A program made the position numbers and the translations under genes. From Paramacrobiotus metropolitanus (Eukaryota > Tardigrada > Eutardigrada > Parachela > Macrobiotidae): a stretch of 64,000 nt of DNA. Within the stretch, counting starts at the first letter, position 1. Every line of letters begins with the position of its first letter. Below the pieces are notes generated by a model that was not told where the DNA came from, did no database searches, and saw only the letters and a list, made by a program, of their open reading frames with translations. The DNA lies in the NCBI RefSeq assembly GCF_019649055.1, contig NW_026570296.1, positions 496,001-560,000 on the forward strand, in the 5' to 3' direction. Shown here in pieces: positions 55,472 through 64,000 of the stretch.

Positions 55472-56837
55472 GGGTTTCCGATACTTTCCGAGTCTGAATT
55501 ATCCGAGTTTTGTCGTTCCAATCTGTCCATTAACTGTGCTTACCTTCTATAAAACGAAACAATAAAGGTTAGCTTTTGCACAGTGGTGACCTTTCTTTTG
55601 CCTTCCAACTCCTATTTTTAATTAAGTGTGACCCCTTATTTATGTCTATGTGGTTATTTGTTCTCTCGTCCTTTAGTTATCCGATCAAGAGTTCTTTCTC
55701 GGCTGCATCCTCAGGTTCGCCTTTTTGGGTCAATAGTCCGTAGGAGTTGGTTTCTTCTTCTGTTTGACTTTCCGCTCGTTAATTGCTTTCGCTATATCAC
55801 GGCCCAATTGTTCAGCTTTTGATTTGACCGCTTCTATCTCCTCTTCTCTTTTGTATGAGGTCATTCTCATCGCCGGTAGCAGTGCGTGGTTCGAAAAAAT
55901 TCGGGTTACGCTCTGATATCTCAGCGTCCGTTCGCTGTTTCAAAGGTCATCTTTATCTGCGGTAGCAGTGCGTGGTTCGAAAAGGATTGTTGCAAGTCCT
56001 TTTGGAGGAACGCTCTGGTACTTTGAGCTCGGTTCGTTATCTTTCCAGTGACCTTTCTGCCAAATTACCAGCTTCTGCGTTCAACAATTGTGACTGCAGT
56101 TTCAAAGTCTTTGTCCTCTTTCCTTTTCCTTCCTTTCTTCTGCTTCGGTTTATCTCCGTTTAACCCATTCGTTTGACCTTCTCCCATTTCAGGTAGCGGA
56201 GGTGGTTCGAAAATGACTTCTGTTGTGTAACTGAGTCATTTTCGGACCCGCCTGAGTCGTCATCTTTCCGTTAGCTTTCAGTTTCGGATAGCAGAGGTGG
56301 TTCGAAAAAGATTTTCCAAGTCTTTTGAGTACGCTCTATTGCCTTTCCTCATCTGGTAATGGAGGTGCCATGGTTTCAACCGGTCGATCGAAACCACCTT
56401 CAAGTCTGCTTCCTTCTTCGGGTTCTGCTCAATGACTTCGGCTTCGTTTGGTCGCGGGAAACTGAGAATCTTCCACACTTTATCGTATTTCGACTTAAAG
56501 TCCGATTGGTTTTCTTTTCCCTTGTTTCGTGTCTTTTGGTATCCGTATCAATACGAAATCTCCCACTTTAAAGTTCGGTTCGACTTCTTGTAAATCTCGC
56601 GTTCTTCTCATAAGCGTCTTTGATATTACATCCGTGCCACTTCTTCGGCAAGGTCAAGTTCTTTTCATGGTCTCCACCCATTCGTCTGGAGTTCCGTAAT
56701 CATCGGGTATATTCGTTTTTGTAACCACATCTTCCGGCATTGTCATTTCTCTGCCGTGTAGCATATAGTATGCTGAATATCCCGTTGTGGCGTGTACGAC
56801 TCTGTTCATCGCCGAAATAACATATGGGAGATACTTG
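55472..56837 (-). pseudogene. Decayed integrase C-terminus and following coding sequence of element 2
   Basis: The integrase resumes one frame away just after 56838 (KYLPYVISAMNRVVH, YMLHGREMTMPED) and continues in pieces to a VVSIDRLKPWH block in 56278-56478, a usual end of the integrase C-terminal domain. Further left, frames with FEPRTAT-like repeats and Lys-rich stretches are cut by stops. At 55530 a Met (MDRLERQNSDNSDSES) begins a frame that leads into copy B of the large ORF. Three or more single-base shifts occur. Confidence 0.7.
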
Positions 56838-59800
56838 TTAAACTTTCTTCATTTCCGCTTTTAGGTATTGCGCCAAGCCATCAGCAATCGTCTGCATCTG
56901 TCTCTCCACTTGGCCTTGACCTTCTGGGTGATACGCCGTTCCAAATGTGTGTTTAATTTTAAACACATTGGTGACCTTTGCCAATACTTCAGCTGTAAAG
57001 TGTCGTCCGCGATCCGTATGAAGGATGTGCGGTGCACCGTGTACCAGTATCACGTGCTTCACGAACACTTTAGCGAATTCTTTAGCCGTCGCCGTTTTCA
57101 TTGGTACCGCAATCACATATTTCGTCAGTTGGTCGATGAATACCGCTATATACTTGTATCCACGTTTCTTCGTCGGTAACAACGGTCCTTTCAGATCAGC
57201 GTACACTCGGAAGAACGGATGTCCAACTTTAATTTCTTGTAATTTTCCAGGTGGGCATTTTCTTGGTGTCTTGCGGAACTGGCAACCTTGGCACGCGAGT
57301 ATGTAATTCTTCACATCGGTACTCATTCGATCCCAATAATACCGTAATCTTATTGCTGACAATGTCTTTTCAAATCCCAAATGACCCGCTGCTTTCTCAT
57401 CATGCAATGCGTGGATTATCGCTCTTCGCATTGACAACGGTACGACATATGACCTTTCAAGTTTTCCATTTTTATCCTTGACTCGGTATAATATGCCGTT
57501 CCATAACTGATAATGAACTTCGAATTTCGATCTTGTTTCCGCATCTGGTAGATGTTCCAATTCATCTATAATCATTGCCAGATGAGGATCTTTCAACTGT
57601 TTGTTTCGCAGTTGTAAGTTCGAGTCATCCACTTCTTCTTCATCACCTTGCAGGTTAACGATGCGGACTGTCGCTGTACTGAGTTCGTTCCAGTCTCTGA
57701 TGACCTTACAGCGTGGTAACGGCTTATACCTCTTTTTCGTCTGTTTTGGGAATCTCAGCAGCAATCGGACACTCATTCAATGCTTGTGTAACTTTGTCCG
57801 TTTCCCAAAGGTCATCTTTATTCTCCGCTGCTTCATCAAGTTCCATGACCTTTCCATTCTGCATCTTGGATTCCGCGTCAAGTCCGGTGACCTTTAAGTC
57901 GCTAACGGTGGGTAACCAACTTTTACACGGTTCACATTAGCTTCAGTTTCAGCCGACTCATTCGCCGTAGCTGAAATGACCTTTAAGCGTTTATCTCTCT
58001 GTTCCACCATCTGTAAGGAACAGCTGGCCAATTTCAATTGCTGGTTCCTTCGTGTCAAATTCCTTCTTGTAATCCTCGAAGTTTGGAATCTCATCAAATT
58101 CCTCTTCGTGACACGTCGGGCCTTCAATTGGCGCTCTTGATAACGCGTCCGCATTGTCGCAATATTTCCCCGGTTTATATTCAATTTTAAACTGGTGGCC
58201 TTGTAGTGCCATTGCCCATCTTGTCAAGCGCGGGTTCATTCCAACTTTGTTCGTCTCTGACCTTAGCAGATTGGTCAGCGCCTGATGATCCGTCCTTACG
58301 GTGAATTCTGCGTAATCAATGTACGGCTTGAATTTCCTGACAGCGAACACAACTGCCAGACACTCCCATTCCGTTACACCGTAATTTTTCTCGGCTCCAT
58401 GTAAAACGCGACTGGCGTACGCGATCGGATGTCCATCTTGTGACAGCACCGCTCCGATTCCTTCTTTACTCGCGTCGCATTCAATGACGGTCGGTTTCGC
58501 GGGGTCAAACTTTGCTAGTACTGGACCTTCACATAACAATTGTTTCAAACTGTTGAATTCATCTTCATGTACCTTCGTCCAGTCCTTTTTCACATGCTTA
58601 TCTTGCCTCAGCAACTCATATAGGTGGCAGGTCTTCTGTGCGTATCCCATTATGAACTTGCGATAATAATTTGCCAGTCCAAGGAATGACCTTAACTGCC
58701 TTTCCGTTTGAGGTCGTTTGAATTCTGAGACCGCGGTGACCTTTTCCGGATCCATTCTGATTCCATCTTCGCTGAGTATGTGACCCAGGAATCCCATTTG
58801 TCTCATTCCAAATTCACACTTGGTTGGTTTAATCGTGAATCCCGCTTCAACCAGACTCATTAAGACATTTCGCAGATTCTGCATGAAGATCGCCCAAGTC
58901 TTTCCGGCGAAGATTACGTCGTCAATGTACCCGAAAACGCAACCCTTTCTTTTCGCTTTCGAGAGAACTTTATCCATACACAATTGAAATGTTGCTGGTC
59001 CGTTGCAAACTCCAAATGGCATTCTTTTAAACCGATACATTCCATCTTGTGTTACAAAGGTCGTCTTATTGATTGACGCTGGGTCCATTGGTATCTGCCA
59101 GAATCCACTTTGTAAATCCATTTTTCCGTAATATTTGTTGCCTGCGCATGCATCGAGCAACTCATCCGGATTTGGTAACGGGTAATTATTCTTTCTCGTT
59201 AGCTTGTTAAGCATGATGTAATTGACGCAAAATCTTGTTCCCATTGTTCCATCACCGTTTTTCTTTACTGCCAGCACGACTGGGAAACTCCACTCAGCGT
59301 CTGACGGCTCAATTACATCTTGTGCCAACATTTCTTCGATATGCTTCGTTATAAACTCACGGCCTGTCCAACTCGTTCTGGCCGGGTTACATTTTACTGG
59401 TTTCGCATCTCCCGTATCGATTACGTGGGTGACCCCTTTCACATCTCCATACGGTTTCTTTGATGTGGGTAAGACCTTCCAGAATTCCCAGAATGCGTTG
59501 TACACGTCGTTTTTCTGCTCTTGGGTAAGGTCAGGTCCCAATTTCAAGTTTTCGATTATCTTTGTAAGTTCAGCTTTCGTTGTATCGTCCACCTCAGGGT
59601 CTTCGAGTACGTTCTTTACTGTCCCTGCGTTGACCTTTACATTCTCCATATGTTCATACGGCTCAACATAGCCGAGAAGCTGATTTTTCTTCACGATTCG
59701 GTATTTGCTACTATGATTCGCGATGACGATTTCGAAGTATTTTCCCCTGTGGTCCGTCACTCCTGCCAACGGTTGCACTTCAGTTTCCACTTGTGGGACC

Positions 59801-62028
59801 GGTGTAAACATCAACTTGTTTTGAGCCGGTGCATATTTTCCCATCTTGACCTTTACACGTGTGCAGTTTGACGGTTTCAACTTGATTCTCTGGTCGCTGT
59901 AGACTTTAATCACGTCTTTAGACATTCTGGCTTTTTCCACTTTCAGTCTTCTGACTTTAATATCCTTTTCTTTTTCTTCATCCACTTCGTCATCCTCATC
60001 CAAGTCCATTAAATCCTCTTGCTCCGAAAGGTCACTTACACCTGAATCTTCCGAAGTTGTTGAATTATCACTTGAACTCGTCCACTCGGAGTCGGAGTTA
60101 CTGCTCTCATATTCTTGTGCAGTGGCTTGACCTTTGTTTGCCTTTTCGAGTGGACGCTCATCAACTCCTTCATCTTCTGATGAAAGGTCACTTCCGTTTT
60201 CTCGCGAATCGCTAAGTTTTTTCGCTTTCGAATTTTTGAGCAGGGGTTTGTCCCCTTCTTTTGCCTTTCGCCCAGTTCGTGCAGCGACTCTCGGGTGACT
60301 CCTTGCTACTCGAATTCTCGTTGGTGACCTTTCTGATTGGTCGGAGTTTGACCTTTCTTCGTCCGATTTTGACTTTTCCAGTTCATTTATTTCTTCGCGG
60401 CTCGTTAATGGCTTTTCGGTCAACTCGACCGGCGGGCATTCCTCACCGTTATCGAGTGACCTTTCCCCGTTTTTTGCCTTAGTTGCTGGGTTTTGCTGCT
60501 CGTTCGATATCCTTTCAACTTCCTCTTTGAACCTTTTCCACATTTCACCTCTATCCGTTAACATCTGCGCAATATCGAAAGCTGACTTTGAACTTTCTTC
60601 TGTTTCATTCGATTGTCCTTCGGCTATCTCTTTAATTGGTTCCTCTTTCTCTGCTTCTTTGGGAGTCCCTTTATCGGCTTCATCCTGTTGAACTGTTTCG
60701 TAACCTTTAGGTCGTTTAGGACCAACGAAAATGCAGTTTGCCATCAGTTCTTCGGTGACCCATTCATCATTTGGAATCGTTTCATACATGCACCATGTAT
60801 CACCGCCTCGTTCGGGGTAGTCCACTCCATCTGGATCTGGTGCAAAGGTCACCTTTTTCTTTTGCATCAAACCCGGTAACCTTCTTTTCCGAGTTACCTG
60901 TAGTTCTCGCATTTCTTTTACGTCAAATTTGGGGATCTCTTCCTCGAATTTCTTCCAGTATTTCTCGAATGCTTTTTCGTTTCCCTCTTTTAACGCGTTG
61001 TAGTACACTTCAAGTGATTCGTAGACAGGTGTACCAAGTCCTGCCGGGAAGATGATCGTTCTCCCTTCACCTTTATACATGTGGTTCACACGGAAGTCCC
61101 AGAAAAGATCAACTCTCGCTTCTTCCCACATTTCTCCTTCCTCGGTCATTTCTTCTATCTCTCGTTCAAATCTCCTTTCTGTTGCTACCGGATCGAGAGG
61201 ATCTTGGATTCCTTTCTCGACACGTTGCAACCAATGGTTTAGCCATCTGCCTCTTCCAATTATAAAACTTTCCACACATGACAACCACGTTCGATATCTA
61301 TTCCAATGATACCGTTCGATGTGTGGTTTCCACATTTCGTTTGTCCGCATGATGCTTTTCGCTTTCTTTTGGGCGTGACCTTTAAGGTCTGCTAATGCGG
61401 CATTACATCTTGGCCATTCTGAAGGGTCATCTTGAGAGGCATTTTCACAACATTCCGCGCATTCCCATTGTGGTTGCACTCTGCACGGATCCTCAAAGTA
61501 ACCGTGGTGACAACTCCCGGTTCGTTCTTCTGGAGTTAATGTCCTTTGACTCGCTTCAGGTTTACCCTGTTCCTGTACTGTGGTATCTTCCTCACATTCG
61601 ATTGGGGTCACGCTTTTATCCTCAGAGGATATTTCAATGACCTCTGGTTCTTTTTCTGTTCGGTGACCTTTCAATTGTTCGAGTGCCTTGTCGCGGATTT
61701 CGCTCGTAAACATCTGTTGCTCTTCAACTATTCGTTTCAAAACTCGTAACCTTTCACTCTTTTTATCCTTCCCCACTTTGGCCGTCTTTATTCCCAGTGC
61801 CTCTGGTACTGGGATAGGCTTTGCCCACTCCATGTCTGGCACAAGCGATTGTTTCGCTGCAACTGCCGCTTCTTTCTGTGTGGCAATTATCTCTTCAAGC
61901 GTTGGTGACCTTTCGGTAGCAGGTCGTGGTTCGAAAAAGGGTTCCTTTTGAGAGTCACGTTCTGTTACTTCCTCTTTGGCTTTATCTGGTAGCCTTTCAT
62001 TTTGGGTAGCAGATCGTGGTTCGAAAAG
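55874..62028 (+). repeat. Six dispersed copies of a GGTAGCRG...GGTTCGAAAA word
   Basis: Copies lie near 55874, 55961, 56192, 56286, 61915 and 62005. On the coding strand they give FEPRxAT or FEPP-type peptides. They occur both in the open pol frame and in the decayed region. Confidence 0.85.
56838..57776 (-). CDS. pol: Integrase of element 2 (312-aa segment)
   Basis: It has an N-terminal HHCC zinc module (HALHDEKAAGH...CQGCQF) and a catalytic core with D (VYADLKGPL), D (HTDRGRHF) and E (GQGQVER), with 35 residues between the last two, the DD35E signature. It ends early by a frameshift at KKV. The segment between RNase H and this ORF (57777-57990) is open in pieces in other frames, so the original polyprotein has been broken by several single-base changes. 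Confidence 0.9.
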   Translation of the reverse strand: MSVRLLLRFPKQTKKRYKPLPRCKVIRDWNELSTATVRIVNLQGDEEEVDDSNLQLRNKQLKDPHLAMIIDELEHLPDAETRSKFEVHYQLWNGILYRVKDKNGKLERSYVVPLSMRRAIIHALHDEKAAGHLGFEKTLSAIRLRYYWDRMSTDVKNYILACQGCQFRKTPRKCPPGKLQEIKVGHPFFRVYADLKGPLLPTKKRGYKYIAVFIDQLTKYVIAVPMKTATAKEFAKVFVKHVILVHGAPHILHTDRGRHFTAEVLAKVTNVFKIKHTFGTAYHPEGQGQVERQMQTIADGLAQYLKAEMKKV

Positions 62029-63342
62029 GTTCGAATTACGCTCTCGTTCCAAGTTCTCAGTTGCTGGTGACCTTTTGTCTTCCTTTCCCAGTGCCTCTGG
62101 TACTGGGATAACTTTTTCGACATTTCCATTTTCCTTTTTCGTTTCCAGTGCCTCTGGTACTGGGATAATTTCTTCCTGCTGCACCTTTGTCATTCCCGGT
62201 GCCTCTGGTACTGGGATGACCTTTTCTCTTCCCTTCTGTGTCAGCAAGGTCCGATTTAATGTCTTTTCGATCTCCTGCTGGATTACTTGCAACTGCTCAA
62301 ATGGTGACAATTCTTTTCGCGTCACCTTTTTCTTTTCGTTTCCCGGTGCCTCTGGTACTGGGATTAGCGTTTTGTTAACTGTTTGAGCATTTCCCGCCTG
62401 TTTTACGAGTTCGGTGACCTTTCCGACTTGAACTTTGGCGACTGGTTTTGGGTCATCTTCTTTCTCTTCTTCACCTTCGTTATCCATTAGTACAAATTTC
62501 TTTTCCAAGAAGTCAAATCCCAGTAAGACTTGTACGTCGTCACACTTCGGTCGGACGTAGAAAGAATGTTCGCTTGTCTTCTTTCGTAAGGTCACTGGTG
62601 CTACACAGTAATGCGTCACCAGGAATCCTGACGTTCCACTAATTCCATTTATCTTCACCAATCTGTCTGGTGGCAGTGGAAGCATGTGGAGTCCATTCTT
62701 TTCGCAAAACGGTTTGCTGATCAGCGACGTCTCGGCGCCGGTGTCCAGCATTGCGTTGACCTTTATGTCTCCCACTTTCACTTCGTGTGTATATGCTTCA
62801 ATTCTCTTTGGTAACTTTCCATTTTGAATCTTCAGGGTGTGAATCTTACATTTCACAGGGATAAGCGATACTGGTCCTGGATCCATATCGGAAAGCACTT
62901 GTCCTTTTGCTGGAGTGCTATGACCTTTCAGTATCTCGCTCAGCTTATCAATCCTATGTGGAACGTTAGTCCGAACATCGTAATATTTTCGCGGCTTTTC
63001 TTTATTTGTTCGCTTCTCTGTAGCCATTTTATCACCGGTGACCTTTTCCACATTCTGCACTTGCTCATTTGCTTTTGTGCTATCCATGTGACCTTTAGTC
63101 ACTTCATTTATCGTTTGATGGATCAGTTCCTCTTTACGGTTTTCATTTCGTTTATCTCTCAGCTTCTCAATGACTTCACTTGTTATTTGGTCCGCTCGTT
63201 TCAATTCGTCTTCTTCGCTATCTTTCGTCTCATCTGGTGACCTTTCATATGTAACCATGTCATATCCCTTTTCGGTCATCCATTCGATCACCTTCGCGGA
63301 GACTTCATTGTTCGTTTTCGTCTGATCAATTTGTGAAGACAT
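57991..63342 (-). CDS. pol: Protease-RT-RNase H polyprotein of element 2 (1783 aa)
   Basis: The aspartic protease is at about 205-310 (LDTGAETS, LLGFDFL). A spacer of more than 800 residues follows, with five IPVPEA(P/L) repeats, two FEPR(P/S)AT motifs, a Cys cluster (WECAECC) and strongly acidic parts. A beta-rich segment precedes RT. RT includes MDLQSGFWQ (motif A Asp present), MPFGVCNGPATFQ and YIDD. RNase H has all four acidic sites (ECDAS, TEWECLA, RTDHQAL, NADALSR). The Met at 63342 lies three codons after the UGA of the upstream Gag ORF, in the same frame. No inactivating change is visible in this ORF. Confidence 0.92.
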   Translation of the reverse strand: MSSQIDQTKTNNEVSAKVIEWMTEKGYDMVTYERSPDETKDSEEDELKRADQITSEVIEKLRDKRNENRKEELIHQTINEVTKGHMDSTKANEQVQNVEKVTGDKMATEKRTNKEKPRKYYDVRTNVPHRIDKLSEILKGHSTPAKGQVLSDMDPGPVSLIPVKCKIHTLKIQNGKLPKRIEAYTHEVKVGDIKVNAMLDTGAETSLISKPFCEKNGLHMLPLPPDRLVKINGISGTSGFLVTHYCVAPVTLRKKTSEHSFYVRPKCDDVQVLLGFDFLEKKFVLMDNEGEEEKEDDPKPVAKVQVGKVTELVKQAGNAQTVNKTLIPVPEAPGNEKKKVTRKELSPFEQLQVIQQEIEKTLNRTLLTQKGREKVIPVPEAPGMTKVQQEEIIPVPEALETKKENGNVEKVIPVPEALGKEDKRSPATENLERERNSNLFEPRSATQNERLPDKAKEEVTERDSQKEPFFEPRPATERSPTLEEIIATQKEAAVAAKQSLVPDMEWAKPIPVPEALGIKTAKVGKDKKSERLRVLKRIVEEQQMFTSEIRDKALEQLKGHRTEKEPEVIEISSEDKSVTPIECEEDTTVQEQGKPEASQRTLTPEERTGSCHHGYFEDPCRVQPQWECAECCENASQDDPSEWPRCNAALADLKGHAQKKAKSIMRTNEMWKPHIERYHWNRYRTWLSCVESFIIGRGRWLNHWLQRVEKGIQDPLDPVATERRFEREIEEMTEEGEMWEEARVDLFWDFRVNHMYKGEGRTIIFPAGLGTPVYESLEVYYNALKEGNEKAFEKYWKKFEEEIPKFDVKEMRELQVTRKRRLPGLMQKKKVTFAPDPDGVDYPERGGDTWCMYETIPNDEWVTEELMANCIFVGPKRPKGYETVQQDEADKGTPKEAEKEEPIKEIAEGQSNETEESSKSAFDIAQMLTDRGEMWKRFKEEVERISNEQQNPATKAKNGERSLDNGEECPPVELTEKPLTSREEINELEKSKSDEERSNSDQSERSPTRIRVARSHPRVAARTGRKAKEGDKPLLKNSKAKKLSDSRENGSDLSSEDEGVDERPLEKANKGQATAQEYESSNSDSEWTSSSDNSTTSEDSGVSDLSEQEDLMDLDEDDEVDEEKEKDIKVRRLKVEKARMSKDVIKVYSDQRIKLKPSNCTRVKVKMGKYAPAQNKLMFTPVPQVETEVQPLAGVTDHRGKYFEIVIANHSSKYRIVKKNQLLGYVEPYEHMENVKVNAGTVKNVLEDPEVDDTTKAELTKIIENLKLGPDLTQEQKNDVYNAFWEFWKVLPTSKKPYGDVKGVTHVIDTGDAKPVKCNPARTSWTGREFITKHIEEMLAQDVIEPSDAEWSFPVVLAVKKNGDGTMGTRFCVNYIMLNKLTRKNNYPLPNPDELLDACAGNKYYGKMDLQSGFWQIPMDPASINKTTFVTQDGMYRFKRMPFGVCNGPATFQLCMDKVLSKAKRKGCVFGYIDDVIFAGKTWAIFMQNLRNVLMSLVEAGFTIKPTKCEFGMRQMGFLGHILSEDGIRMDPEKVTAVSEFKRPQTERQLRSFLGLANYYRKFIMGYAQKTCHLYELLRQDKHVKKDWTKVHEDEFNSLKQLLCEGPVLAKFDPAKPTVIECDASKEGIGAVLSQDGHPIAYASRVLHGAEKNYGVTEWECLAVVFAVRKFKPYIDYAEFTVRTDHQALTNLLRSETNKVGMNPRLTRWAMALQGHQFKIEYKPGKYCDNADALSRAPIEGPTCHEEEFDEIPNFEDYKKEFDTKEPAIEIGQLFLTDGGTER
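61793..62363 (-). repeat. Five copies of a 23-nt coding repeat (IPVPEA)
   Basis: CCCRGTGCCTCTGGTACTGG with GAT following, at 61793, 62087, 62145, 62193 and 62341. The codons are almost invariant. CCCAGT and ACTGGG could pair into a small hairpin in most copies. Confidence 0.9.
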
Positions 63343-63351
63343 TCCGTCTGT

Positions 63352-64000
63352 TCAGGCTGGTGACTTGTCATTGGCATCCTTTTTCAGCGCCTCCGATAAG
63401 TCCCGTGACCTTTCAACTGTGCTACTCTGTTGCATTTGCGCCATTTCATTTGACCTTCCTTTCTGTTCATTTTTCGCTAAGTCCTGTGACCTTTCGTTGC
63501 GCTTCATGACAAATCCGCCACCTGTCAGCTTTTGTATGGGGACTTTTTCTCCGTAATTCGGCGGTTTATCCTGTGGCGGAGCATTACGTGAATGATTCCA
63601 GTCAGCGCATGTCTTCTTATATTCCTCTGCGTTGAATGCTGGGACTGGGTTCGGTGACCCCTGCGCTGGTTTCCCGGTAACCAACTCTTCCAGTCGCTTT
63701 CTTTCACATTGCGTTCGCAACTGTTGCATATCCCAGTAATCCTCTTGTGACATTCGCGCTTTCTGCTTTGCCTTCGGCGTTACGGGTATCCACATCCCGT
63801 GATTCCCATTCGGTCTGTAGGCCACTTTTTGCCAGGTTTCCTTCCGTTGCAGCGTTATTGCATCTACAAGTGAGTCATCGGAGTTCTGTTGTGCCAATTC
63901 GCCATTCTTTTGCTGCGCTGTTCGCAGTGTCAAGTCTGTTTCTTGACCTTTTAACACGACGCTGTCGTCGTGACCTTTCGCATTCGCACTCGCTCCTTGA
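63352..64000 (-). CDS. gag: Gag-region ORF of element 2, partial at the right edge
   Basis: The frame is open to the window end with no start seen; the GTG at 63957 is internal. The part visible is hydrophilic and Gln/Lys-rich with no zinc knuckle. It ends at UGA (63352-63354). Because it lies directly upstream of the protease ORF in the same frame, it should be the C-terminal part of Gag. Confidence 0.65.
   Translation of the reverse strand, partial: QGASANAKGHDDSVVLKGQETDLTLRTAQQKNGELAQQNSDDSLVDAITLQRKETWQKVAYRPNGNHGMWIPVTPKAKQKARMSQEDYWDMQQLRTQCERKRLEELVTGKPAQGSPNPVPAFNAEEYKKTCADWNHSRNAPPQDKPPNYGEKVPIQKLTGGGFVMKRNERSQDLAKNEQKGRSNEMAQMQQSSTVERSRDLSEALKKDANDKSPA

Larger units (their letters stand above)
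45190..64000 (-). mobile_element. Retroelement 2: giant Ty3/gypsy-type element, runs off the window
   Basis: On the minus strand, from the right edge: Gag (partial), protease-RT-RNase H (57991-63342), integrase (56838-57776, then decayed), a large ORF (49413 to about 55530, split by mitochondrial DNA), a second ORF (46461-49072) and a repeat-bearing tail to about 45190. The left limit is set by the edge of the AAAGGTCA-rich domain, not by an LTR. More than 18 kb of element sequence makes it unusually long. RT and RNase H sites are intact, while the integrase region is frameshifted. Confidence 0.85.

Noticed and set aside
55874-56308. Pol III promoters or tRNA genes because of GGTTCGA
   Set aside because: No A box at the right distance and no cloverleaf; the same words encode a repeated peptide.
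1-64000. CRISPR arrays, bacterial operons or nuclear tRNA/rRNA genes
   Set aside because: No spaced direct repeats of that kind and no nuclear tRNA or rRNA signature was seen; genes are spliced and eukaryotic.

Overview
The window looks like repeat-rich nuclear DNA of an invertebrate animal, with a tardigrade (Hypsibius-like) as my best guess. The evidence is spliced BTB and F-box genes, two large Ty3/gypsy-type LTR retroelements, and a mitochondrial fragment in the order nad2-trnW-trnC-trnY-cox1 that reads with the invertebrate mitochondrial code. The species call is inference, since no database could be searched.

Layout. (1) 399-20260, minus strand: retroelement 1. Its right end has a putative 5' LTR with a TATA box, a TGG-type primer-binding site and a hairpin-rich leader. 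A 2501-codon Gag-protease-RT ORF follows, then RNase H, integrase and a separate 3' ORF. A 3.4-kb piece carrying the end of pol, a spacer and the start of the 3' ORF is present three times in tandem (935-11118). The element is dead: the RT lacks its motif A block, an in-frame stop cuts pol, and several 1-2 base indels break the rest. (2) 20.3-25.2 kb: small inverted-repeat elements, short hairpins and a BTB-family pseudogene. (3) 25.3-32.8 kb: two paralogous six-exon BTB-BACK genes on the minus strand, one with a frameshift. (4) 33-40.7 kb: mostly non-coding, with GC-rich repeats, a LINE RT relic, a 123-bp minisatellite and GC hairpins. (5) 40739-43038: a clean three-exon F-box gene. (6) 45.2 kb to the right edge, minus strand: retroelement 2, more than 18 kb long, with Gag (cut by the window edge), protease-RT-RNase H, integrase and two further large ORFs downstream of pol.

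The strongest unexplained signal is in retroelement 2. The octamer AAAGGTCA occurs about 60 times in 19 kb, where chance predicts fewer than one. It falls in all three codon frames and in untranslated stretches, and is near background in the other 45 kb. It is therefore probably kept at the nucleic-acid level. Retroelement 1 shows a parallel oddity in its leader: at least ten stem-loops in two families, with constant loops and stems that change in a base-pair-preserving way. Retroelement 1 also carries three diverged copies of the integrase-type HHCC zinc module at three places in Gag-Pol.

The host genes look like ubiquitin-ligase adaptors (BTB for cullin-3, F-box for SCF). Both families carry a similar W-P...VVxW segment that could be a shared small barrel. 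The mitochondrial insert in retroelement 2 is flanked by 340-bp direct copies of the sequence it interrupts. Many frame breaks sit in homopolymers, so consensus error in the assembly must be kept in mind.
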